Assembly: GCF_000185845.1 (NCBI RefSeq)
Contig: NZ_GL629647.1
Location: forward strand, 836,661 to 848,382
DNA from: Segatella salivae DSM 15606
Lineage (GTDB): Bacteria > Bacteroidota > Bacteroidia > Bacteroidales > Bacteroidaceae
Direction of reading: 5' to 3'
DNA: 11,722 nucleotides
Below are positions 1-6,568 of the stretch, one piece after another. Position 1 is the stretch's first letter. Every line of letters begins with the position of its first letter. The translations under genes and the position numbers were made by a program. The notes under the pieces are model-generated. The model was not told the DNA's origin. It ran no database searches and saw only the letters and a program-made list of their open reading frames with translations.

Positions 1-53
1 CAATATGATTTATAAGTATTATCTGTATAAACAATGAATGAAATAACAAGCAT
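1..53 (-). CDS. Possible start of a further downstream gene, truncated by the window edge
   Basis: An ATG whose first base is position 53 on the minus strand opens a frame of 17 codons with no stop before the window ends. The readable start is MLVISFIVYTDNTYKSY, a hydrophobic stretch followed by polar residues. It could be the first beta strand of a glycosyltransferase-like fold or a short membrane segment. It begins 24 bases after the stop of the preceding gene, the spacing seen between neighbours here, and would be the next gene of the polysaccharide operon. The product cannot be identified from so little sequence. A second minus-strand frame is also open through this stretch but has no ATG. 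Confidence 0.3.
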   Translation of the reverse strand, partial: MLVISFIVYTDNTYKSY

Positions 54-77
54 GGGAAATGCAGATAGTAAATGTTA

Positions 78-1196
78 TCAACCTTTAAGCTGTCTTCTAA
101 GATATGCTTTATATAACATGTGCCACCAACGAGATATAGGTCTCCCCCATATCGTTTCTGATGGGAAATCAAAAGCAAAGTGAAGATTACGATAAATCTC
201 TATAAAATACTGAGAATATACGGATTTTCCTGCAAAAGAATAACGCTTATCATAAAATCCGAAATTACCACTTTGCATCATTTCTGAAACTAATAATTTC
301 CCTATACGACCATTTGGAGGTAATAACAAATATTCTTCGGACATCCCAAAGATATCTTTCATAACATACATTACAGCTGAAGCAAATTTATACATGCCTG
401 TTCGTTTAAACCAACGAATTGTATCTTTACATTCCGTTTCAGTGAAGCCACGTTTTAAAAGATAATAATAATCTATCATTTGCCTTAGTCCTATCCCTTC
501 GAAAAAGAAGTGATGCATGAGGTGAGACATTTGAAATACCCGATTAAATTCGTCTGTTAAGGTGTATATCTCACCTAAATTATCCGGTAAAATAGTATGC
601 ATATTAAATTGAGCATCTCTACATGCTGTGAAGAAATGTCTCAATTTATATTCATGCCAAAGATTACCCATGAAGGAAGGAAAGAAATGTAACTCAACAG
701 GTGTCTTAAAATAAGAGAGTTCTATATGGTGATATCCAATCTCACCCCTATTATCTAACGAGCGAGAATAACGTATAAGGTCTATTGTTTTTGCATCAGT
801 CCATAAATCAATATCACCCGGTGTACGCATATATGGCTCTGGATACATCAAAGCATTTGTTTGTCCTTTCAACACACAACTACGAACACCAAAACGTTCC
901 TTAAATAGTTTTGTCAATGCAACAGCATCTTTATATACTTGTCTATTTGCTTTTTCTATAAGCAGACTTGTACTATACCATTTAAAAATTTGAGTTCTGT
1001 TGGGGTGTGGAACTGAATCAGGGAGTTTCTTTATACCATAAAAAAGTACACCAATTATCGCTTGTTTCTTTCCAAATAGATATAGTTTATCCCAATCGAT
1101 TTCGTTAAGATTATCAGGAATCTTACCATCTTCTTCCAAACAAAATCTAAGAAAATCGAAATAAGCCCTAAACGAATCGTGACCTTTATTTCCCAT
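78..1196 (-). CDS. Nucleotidyltransferase-fold family protein (NTP_transf_5 type)
   Basis: This 372-residue soluble protein has the nucleotidyltransferase signature of the uncharacterised NTP_transf_5 (PF14907) type: VLKG near residues 108-111, a YPxPxxR segment (118-124), then GDIDLW with metal-ligand aspartates D128 and D130. A second acidic position, probably E168 in VELHF, could be the third carboxylate. Many aromatic residues and histidines follow, for example in the segment around residues 220-236. There is no signal peptide or membrane segment. The start ATG lies 35 bp after the stop of the 4,6-dehydratase gene, so the two are probably cotranscribed. Related proteins occur in polysaccharide and natural-product clusters, but the substrate is not established. 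A nucleotidyl-transfer role in making or decorating the surface polysaccharide is inference from the motif and neighbours. Confidence 0.75.
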   Translation of the reverse strand: MGNKGHDSFRAYFDFLRFCLEEDGKIPDNLNEIDWDKLYLFGKKQAIIGVLFYGIKKLPDSVPHPNRTQIFKWYSTSLLIEKANRQVYKDAVALTKLFKERFGVRSCVLKGQTNALMYPEPYMRTPGDIDLWTDAKTIDLIRYSRSLDNRGEIGYHHIELSYFKTPVELHFFPSFMGNLWHEYKLRHFFTACRDAQFNMHTILPDNLGEIYTLTDEFNRVFQMSHLMHHFFFEGIGLRQMIDYYYLLKRGFTETECKDTIRWFKRTGMYKFASAVMYVMKDIFGMSEEYLLLPPNGRIGKLLVSEMMQSGNFGFYDKRYSFAGKSVYSQYFIEIYRNLHFAFDFPSETIWGRPISRWWHMLYKAYLRRQLKG

Positions 1197-1231
1197 TAAA
1201 ACTTTTTATATTCTAATTATCCAATATATGA

Positions 1232-3163
1232 TTATAAATGTGTATCTAACTGTGAATACACAGAATTCTGCGAGATATATTCTGGAACTATTTCTTTCAT
1301 CTTTCGAACAATACTCATTTCATCAAAAGATTTTGCAAGTTCTATAAGCTGGTCAATCTCTGAACTAACTTGATTAAAGTCGTATTCCTTAACTTTTGCT
1401 ATCCTAATCTTCTTGTGGAAACTTGGTAAAGTGTCTTCTGCATTACCCAAGACCTCTTCATATAGTTTCTCACCAGGACGCAAACCTGTGTATACAATCT
1501 TCACATCTTTAGCTCCACTCAATTGAATCATGCGATGAGCCAGGTCAGCAATTCTCACAGGCTCACCCATATCGAAAACAAAGATCTCACCTCCTTTTCC
1601 ATGAGTTCCTGCTTCAAGTACAAGTTTACAAGCTTCAGGAATCAACATAAAGAATCGAATGATGTTCGGATCTGTAACAGTTACAGGGCCACCTGCCTTT
1701 ATTTGCTTCTCAAACAAAGGTATAACCGACCCCGTAGAACCCAATACATTGCCGAAGCGTGTAGTCACAAACTGAGTCGGAGCCTCTCCTTTCATGCCAC
1801 CATTATTATAATCGTTCAAAATCTTTTCATTCAAAGCTTGCGTATAAATCTCACAAATTCGCTTCGAACATCCCATTACATTGGTCGGATTTACAGCCTT
1901 ATCTGTGCTAATCATGACGAATTTCTTCACACCATACTTCACACTTAAGTCTGCAACTACCTTTGTTCCATATACATTATTCTGTATACTTTCGCTCGGA
2001 TTATCCTCCATCATGGGCACATGTTTGTAGGCTGCTGCATGAAAAACATAGTCTGGTCTGAACTCGCTGAATAGCTTTTCCATTCGCGATTGCTTAGTAA
2101 TACTGGTGAGAACTATCGTACACTTAATGTCTGGATACTTATTCTTCATCAAGAGTTTAATATCATGTTGTGGAGTTTCTGCTTGATCAATCAGCATCAT
2201 ACTACATGGCTTAAACGACGCAATCTGACGTACCATCTCACTTCCGATACTACCAGCTGACCCTGTGATTAAAATCTTCTTATCTTTCAACATGTCACCA
2301 ACAGACTTCAAATCTACTGAAATCTCGCTCCGAGGTAACAGGTCATTAATGCTCACAGGCTGTAGATCCTTCACATCACTTTCAGCCCCCCACTCCTTCG
2401 TTTCAGGCAACATCAAAATCTTTATGCCTGCATCAATCAACATATCCTGCAAAAAATGGTCATTACGAAAACGCTCATTCTGCAATGGAGAGACGAGAAC
2501 CGTAGAGATATGTCCCTTTTCTAAGAACGCACGTAACCCCTCGTTTACTTGATAAACGCGTTCACCCAGCAACAAATGCGACTTGTATTGCGGGTTATGA
2601 CTGATAAAACCTTTCAACAAATAGCGTGATGGTTTCTCATTACGAATGCTCTTTGCCAAGCCGATTCCTCCATCTCTAACACCATAAATCAATGTTTTTG
2701 AGGCACCATCATTAGCAAATGAAATGTCATAGACCGATTTTATTAAAACACGTGCAGTCCACATAGCCATCGTTGCCACTACATACATGGCCACAAGTTG
2801 GCGTCCTTGTAAACGAACAAAATCTAATTCCCAACTATAAATGACATAATGCATCACCTCAGCTACACCTAATGACACAACCATAGCATAGCCCACACGC
2901 TTTAAATCAACAAAACTTGAGTATCGAATGATGCCTGAATAGGTATGAAAAAGCTTAAAACCGATAAGGTTAAAGCACATATACATACATATCGTTTTCG
3001 ACAACAGCTCGATATTTTTCAATGTTACTGCACCACGATAATACATCCAAAACACAAAGATTCCTGACAAATAGCAAATCAAGATATCCATAGCAAGGAT
3101 GGCCCAATAAGGCAAAGAGCGCTTGGTAAAATACCAATTTGTTAATTTATTGAATACTATCAT
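1232..3163 (-). CDS. Membrane-bound NDP-sugar 4,6-dehydratase (FlaA1/CapD/PglF/WbpM family)
   Basis: At 643 residues this has the usual length and layout of the long membrane-bound members of the family. The N-terminal 140 residues carry about four hydrophobic helices (near 18-40, 53-75, 88-108 and 122-140). A degenerate Rossmann domain with LIYGVRDGG follows (158-166). The catalytic short-chain dehydrogenase domain starts near 295 with NAD-binding GSAGSIG (301-307). The active-site segment STDKAVNPTNVMGCSK (419-434) has S419, M430 and K434, so the usual catalytic tyrosine is methionine, as in the Ser-Met-Lys triad described for WbpM. LRPGEKLYEE (561-570) is also typical. The expected reaction is UDP-GlcNAc to the UDP-4-keto-6-deoxy sugar at the inner face of the cytoplasmic membrane. 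Its start is 19 bp after the stop of the aminotransferase, whose substrate it would supply. The exact product stereochemistry cannot be read from sequence. Confidence 0.92.
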   Translation of the reverse strand: MIVFNKLTNWYFTKRSLPYWAILAMDILICYLSGIFVFWMYYRGAVTLKNIELLSKTICMYMCFNLIGFKLFHTYSGIIRYSSFVDLKRVGYAMVVSLGVAEVMHYVIYSWELDFVRLQGRQLVAMYVVATMAMWTARVLIKSVYDISFANDGASKTLIYGVRDGGIGLAKSIRNEKPSRYLLKGFISHNPQYKSHLLLGERVYQVNEGLRAFLEKGHISTVLVSPLQNERFRNDHFLQDMLIDAGIKILMLPETKEWGAESDVKDLQPVSINDLLPRSEISVDLKSVGDMLKDKKILITGSAGSIGSEMVRQIASFKPCSMMLIDQAETPQHDIKLLMKNKYPDIKCTIVLTSITKQSRMEKLFSEFRPDYVFHAAAYKHVPMMEDNPSESIQNNVYGTKVVADLSVKYGVKKFVMISTDKAVNPTNVMGCSKRICEIYTQALNEKILNDYNNGGMKGEAPTQFVTTRFGNVLGSTGSVIPLFEKQIKAGGPVTVTDPNIIRFFMLIPEACKLVLEAGTHGKGGEIFVFDMGEPVRIADLAHRMIQLSGAKDVKIVYTGLRPGEKLYEEVLGNAEDTLPSFHKKIRIAKVKEYDFNQVSSEIDQLIELAKSFDEMSIVRKMKEIVPEYISQNSVYSQLDTHL

Positions 3164-3182
3164 ACGATAAAAGATTATAGGT

Positions 3183-4427
3183 TTAACAAAGAGAGTCCTT
3201 GATTATGCTCACAATCCGTGCCACATCATCATCTGTAACCATAGGACCACTTGGCAAACAAAGGCCTTGACGGAACAAACTTTCACTCACTCCATTGATA
3301 TATGCTGGTGCATCTTTATAAACAGGTTGCTTGTGCATAGGTTTCCAAAGCGGTCTACTCTCGATGTTGTTTGCATCAAGACAAACACGCATTGCCTCAA
3401 CATTGTCGTTTGGTTCACAGTCGGTATGTGCTGTTAACGCCTGATGTACAACACCAGCGGCCCCACCAACGGCGCCTTTAACAATGGTTTTATAAGCATT
3501 TTCCTGTCCTTTGACTTTCACATCTGGGGCAATTGTAATTGTATTCAACCAGAAGTTACTACTCATTTTCGCGTCTGGATTGTCATGAAACTCTATTCCA
3601 TCAACTTGTTTAAAGGCTTCCCTATAAAGCTCAGCGATATGTTGATGATGTTTAATATGCTCGTCAAGTATCATCATTTGGCCTCTACCTATACCAGCAC
3701 AGATATTACTCATGCGATAGTTATAACCGATTTCAGTGTGTTGATAATATGGATATGACTCACGAGCTTGCGTTGCAAAATACATTATTCTGTTATAGCT
3801 TTCTTCATCAGGACATACTAACGCGCCCCCACCCGATGTCGTAATCATCTTATTTCCATTGAAACTTAGCACGCCAAATCGCCCAAACGTGCCCACCATT
3901 TGACCATTATAACGTGAGCCAAATCCCTCTGCTGCATCTTCAATTACAGGGATATCATAACGTGAAGCAACGTCTAAAAGTTCTTCGATTTTACCCGGCA
4001 TACCATATAAATAGACGGGAATAATGGCCTTAGGTTTACGTCCTGTCTTCGCTATTCTGTCTTTAATCGTCTCTTCAAGAAGTTCAGGAGACATGTTCCA
4101 TGTTTCGCTTTCAGAGTCTACAAACACAGGAGTTGCACCCAAATATGTTATAGGATGGGAAGATGCACAGAAGGTAAATGTCTGCACAATGACCTCGTCT
4201 CCGGGGCCAACGCCACATGCTATCAGAGCCAAATGAACTGCAGCTGTACCAGCAGATAGGGCTACTACTCGTTTATTTTGCCCCATATATTGCTCTAAAT
4301 CCTTTTCAAATCCATTCACATTTGGGCCTAATGGTACCACCCAGTTCGTATCAAAGGCTTCCTGAATAAACTTCATTTCATGGCCACTCATATGGGCCAA
4401 ACACAACAAAATACGTTTCTGTGTCAT
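3183..4427 (-). CDS. DegT/DnrJ/EryC1-family PLP-dependent sugar aminotransferase
   Basis: This 414-residue protein is a fold-type I nucleotide-sugar aminotransferase, probably acting on the 4-keto group made by the dehydratase encoded just downstream, as PglE does after PglF. Visible features are the N-terminal FDTNWVVPLGPNV segment (25-37), SAGTAAVHLAL (58-68), VIEDAAE with the pyridoxal-nitrogen aspartate D164 (161-167), and SFNGNKMITTSGGG with Schiff-base lysine K193 (188-201). The C-terminal IESRPLWKPMHKQPV (355-369) is the typical sugar-binding segment. Residues 301-341 look like an extra Gly/Ala-rich stretch compared with the compact family pattern. It is the first gene after a consensus promoter and a leader of about 200 nt, so it opens the polysaccharide operon in this window. 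The amino-sugar product is inferred from the pairing. Confidence 0.92.
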   Translation of the reverse strand: MTQKRILLCLAHMSGHEMKFIQEAFDTNWVVPLGPNVNGFEKDLEQYMGQNKRVVALSAGTAAVHLALIACGVGPGDEVIVQTFTFCASSHPITYLGATPVFVDSESETWNMSPELLEETIKDRIAKTGRKPKAIIPVYLYGMPGKIEELLDVASRYDIPVIEDAAEGFGSRYNGQMVGTFGRFGVLSFNGNKMITTSGGGALVCPDEESYNRIMYFATQARESYPYYQHTEIGYNYRMSNICAGIGRGQMMILDEHIKHHQHIAELYREAFKQVDGIEFHDNPDAKMSSNFWLNTITIAPDVKVKGQENAYKTIVKGAVGGAAGVVHQALTAHTDCEPNDNVEAMRVCLDANNIESRPLWKPMHKQPVYKDAPAYINGVSESLFRQGLCLPSGPMVTDDDVARIVSIIKDSLC

Positions 4428-4635
4428 ATTATAGAATTCTTACAATCAATAGAAAATAACTATTAGTATAATTACTATTTCTTCTCTGTCACTACGCGAG
4501 ATATTCATCGCGCTCAAAATACAAAATAATCAAGTCCTGACAAATTTAATATTGCGAAACGAAGACTTGTAATTTGCCTTTCGTGCGCACTGATATCCCA
4601 CTTTCTAAACTTTCATATCTGAATCTTATATGATT
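4428..4635 (-). promoter_or_regulatory. Long 5' leader of the polysaccharide operon
   Basis: About 200 nt separate the predicted transcription start (near 4635) from the aminotransferase ATG. No ORF of note lies here. A small GC-rich stem can form from CGCGA (4495-4499) and TCGCG (4508-4512) with an 8-nt loop, in otherwise AT-rich sequence. Long leaders upstream of Bacteroides capsule operons are where UpxY antiterminators act. That role here is inference, because no recognition sequence is known to me that could be matched. Confidence 0.45.
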
Positions 4636-4638
4636 TTA

Positions 4639-4670
4639 CAAAGTTAGATTTTTTTAATGTAAAATGCAAA
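4639..4670 (-). promoter_or_regulatory. Bacteroidetes-type sigma-ABfr promoter for the polysaccharide operon
   Basis: On the minus strand there is TTTG (4670-4667), a 20-nt spacer, then TAACTTTG (4646-4639). This matches the Bacteroides consensus of TTTG at -33 and TAnnTTTG at -7, with spacing of about 19-21. Transcription would start near 4635 and run towards the aminotransferase, dehydratase and nucleotidyltransferase genes. Two other TAnnTTTG-like boxes on this strand (4541-4548 and 4667-4674) have no properly spaced TTTG. Confidence 0.7.
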
Positions 4671-4784
4671 TTTATACTTAGCTTTATCGAATTAAAAACA
4701 TATTTTTAAACAAAAATTAGAATGGAATCATTAATTCAGCACTTGTTAAACACAATAAGAGAGCAAGCTCACCATCATTTGATA

Positions 4785-4801
4785 TTCATTCGACGAATGA
4801 A
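4785..4801. repeat. 17-bp perfect palindrome, operator-like
   Basis: TTCATTCG, a single central base, then CGAATGAA form 8-bp perfect arms. A 1-nt centre is poor for an RNA hairpin but typical of a DNA site bound by a symmetric dimer. It lies about 115 bp upstream of the -33 box of the polysaccharide promoter. The binding protein, if any, is unknown. Confidence 0.5.
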
Positions 4802-4859
4802 GAAAAGATATCCACACATCAAGTAAATTCTGTAAAATTAAGGTCTAATATTTAACATT

Positions 4860-4887
4860 TTATTTTCTCTTGAAATAGAGAAATAAA
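4860..4887. repeat. AT-rich inverted repeat or hairpin
   Basis: TTATTTTCTCT (4860-4870) can pair with AGAGAAATAA (4877-4886) around a TGAAAT loop, with one bulged T. It is not followed by a T run on either strand, so it does not look like a standard intrinsic terminator. It may simply reflect the AT-rich composition. Confidence 0.35.
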
Positions 4888-5057
4888 CATTGAAAAAAAG
4901 ACTTTAAATTCCCCTTTCTTCAACTTTTATCAAAGAAAAGAATGTACCCTCGTTGCAATCTAAGGCAAATCACACTGCTAAATCTGTCATTCTACACGAC
5001 AAAACCCATGTAATTAAACCCTCATTTGGCGCAAAACGCATGAATCTTTCATGTCAT

Positions 5058-5192
5058 TTTACAATTTATTTCAGTGTTAATCTTATAACACCCTGACTAT
5101 AAACATTTTATAAAACACAAGAAAACTGGAATTCTTTCACCCAGCATAACTCCTCAATAAGAATGAGAGTATTCTATAAGATAAATTGTAAA
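5058..5192. repeat. Widely spaced 12-bp inverted repeat
   Basis: TTTACAATTTAT (5058-5069) and its exact reverse complement ATAAATTGTAAA (5181-5192) flank 111 bp. An inner 8-bp pair, ATCTTATA (5080-5087) with TATAAGAT (5175-5182), partly overlaps the right arm. Invertible promoters of Bacteroides capsule loci are flanked by inverted repeats, but no TTTG or TAnnTTTG box was found inside this segment and no recombinase gene is in the window. The arms are AT-rich, so chance is a real possibility. Confidence 0.3.
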
Positions 5193-5325
5193 GTTATATG
5201 ATAAGATTTAACATATTTGCTTTGAACCTACAAACCTCTGTAACGGCTATAAGAAAATATGATGAAACCATTATTCTGATAGAAAGTAAACCACTATCAA
5301 TCATCCAATAAAACATTCACCAATG

Positions 5326-6546
5326 CTACTTTATCACAATCTTTCGACCTTGAGATATGTATATTCCTTTGGGCAAAGTTCTTAGTGAAGTACCAACAAA
5401 TTGCCCCTCGAGCGTATAGATTTTAGCAGACTCGGTCTTGAAAGTACTTGGGATTTTTATTATTGATAATATCTCTTCCATAGAAAAAGCCTTAGCATTG
5501 AAGGTCTCACTACTTGTAAAACTCCATCGAAACGCTTTCATATTAATCTTTTCATCAGCTTCTTGCTTATACAATTTACTATCTCCAAAGAAATAAGTTC
5601 CTTTCTTTGGCCTATATTCATCAGCCTTATAAACGCCATGACACGTAATCCCTTGTCTCGGATATACTAAAGAAATATCCTGATTATAAGACAGTTTCAC
5701 AAGCCCAAAATCATGGATATCATCTTCAACTGCATCCACCTTACCACAAAGAAGATAAGGTTTGTTCGCCTCCAATGGTCCATCCACCTTCTTAAAATGC
5801 AGCTTTCCGTCAGATATTCCCATTGGAAGGTAGGCTAAAGCTCCCTCTCCAAACACCTTCTTATAATTATCAACCTTAAATGGAAGTATTAAGGTATTGA
5901 AGCAATCAGACTTGAAGTGGCGTTTCAAACGAACATGAGCAGTTGTATGAATGCTATAAATATCGAGTGTATCACACAGCAATAATGATGCATTTTCAAG
6001 TTGATAGAATGATACTGGCGATGTTGTTACATCATTCTTTCCAAGCAAATAGCGACCTGAATTTTTATCATAACGGATTTTTTCTCCTCCAATTAGCGCC
6101 TCAAGTTTATCATTTTCTTTCTTAAATGAAAGAATATTATGGTTATTTGGCATATAATTGAGCTTCAGAAAACCCTTATAATCTTTATCAGCACATAAGT
6201 AACGACGATTAACCCCCATGCGTTCAGAGGTCAGATTCCGTACATACCAGCCATCTTCGTGACGTTCAAAACACAATAAATCGCAATAAGGAAGAAGGTC
6301 ACTAAGTTTAGTAGAGGGCTTATTTCCCTCTTTTATACCTGATGAGAAATAATAACTTGCATTGAATAATTTATATTGTGACCCAAAATATTGATTGTCT
6401 GCATAACCTGTCATGATATAGATTCCTCCATCTACCAGCTGACTTTCGTCTGTAAGTTCAGTCATTTTTACAGAAGAATCGTCTTGCCCCATCACATAGA
6501 AAGGACAAAAGTAGATCATAAGGAATAAGAAAAAATAGTGTTTCAT
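5326..6546 (-). CDS. Secreted protein with LPF-type domain and T9SS-like C-terminal tail
   Basis: No specific function is recognised in this 406-residue protein. An N-terminal signal peptide is clear: a K/H start, a long hydrophobic run (residues 4-18), and likely cleavage after VMG (18-20). The middle part contains FKSDCFNTLILPFKVDNY (221-238), GEGALAYLPMG (243-253), then NKPYLLCGKV (271-280) and MKAFRWSF (336-343). This order (NTL.LPF, an FGEGA-like segment, KPYL, KAFR.YF) recurs in secreted Prevotella proteins. The last 30 residues, IYTLEGQFVG then LPKGIYI and RKIVIK, resemble a short type IX secretion sorting tail, implying export to the cell surface or medium. It starts 22 bp after the UpxY-type gene and is the last gene before a 900-bp gap, so it is probably cotranscribed with that regulator. 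It may be a surface or extracellular accessory protein; that is inference. Confidence 0.75.
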   Translation of the reverse strand: MKHYFFLFLMIYFCPFYVMGQDDSSVKMTELTDESQLVDGGIYIMTGYADNQYFGSQYKLFNASYYFSSGIKEGNKPSTKLSDLLPYCDLLCFERHEDGWYVRNLTSERMGVNRRYLCADKDYKGFLKLNYMPNNHNILSFKKENDKLEALIGGEKIRYDKNSGRYLLGKNDVTTSPVSFYQLENASLLLCDTLDIYSIHTTAHVRLKRHFKSDCFNTLILPFKVDNYKKVFGEGALAYLPMGISDGKLHFKKVDGPLEANKPYLLCGKVDAVEDDIHDFGLVKLSYNQDISLVYPRQGITCHGVYKADEYRPKKGTYFFGDSKLYKQEADEKINMKAFRWSFTSSETFNAKAFSMEEILSIIKIPSTFKTESAKIYTLEGQFVGTSLRTLPKGIYISQGRKIVIK

Positions 6547-6568
6547 GTTATAGATTTTTAAGTGATTG

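Larger units (their letters stand above)
4671..5325. other. Gene-free, AT-rich intergenic region
   Basis: No ORF of 60 codons or more and no recognisable RNA gene lies between the secreted-protein gene and the polysaccharide promoter. It holds a perfect palindrome (4785-4801), a hairpin (4860-4887), smaller stems at 5039-5053 (CATGAA, 3-nt loop, TTCATG) and 5149-5170, and a distant inverted repeat (5058-5069 with 5181-5192). No hairpin followed by a T tract on the minus strand was found, so no clear intrinsic terminator closes the upstream operon. The longest small plus-strand ORF noticed is 34 codons (4722-4826) and is unsupported. Confidence 0.6.

Noticed and set aside
1523..1948. 141-codon plus-strand ORF
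   Set aside because: It lies wholly antisense inside the dehydratase gene, whose motifs and frame are intact. Its translation has no recognisable domain.
4541..4548. Second TAnnTTTG box (TAAATTTG) on the minus strand, downstream of the main promoter
   Set aside because: No TTTG occurs at the required spacing upstream, and the box is AT-rich enough to arise by chance.
5277..5299. Stem TGATAG / CTATCA just after the secreted-protein gene as a possible terminator
   Set aside because: The stem is only 6 bp with an 11-nt loop, and no T tract follows on the minus strand.
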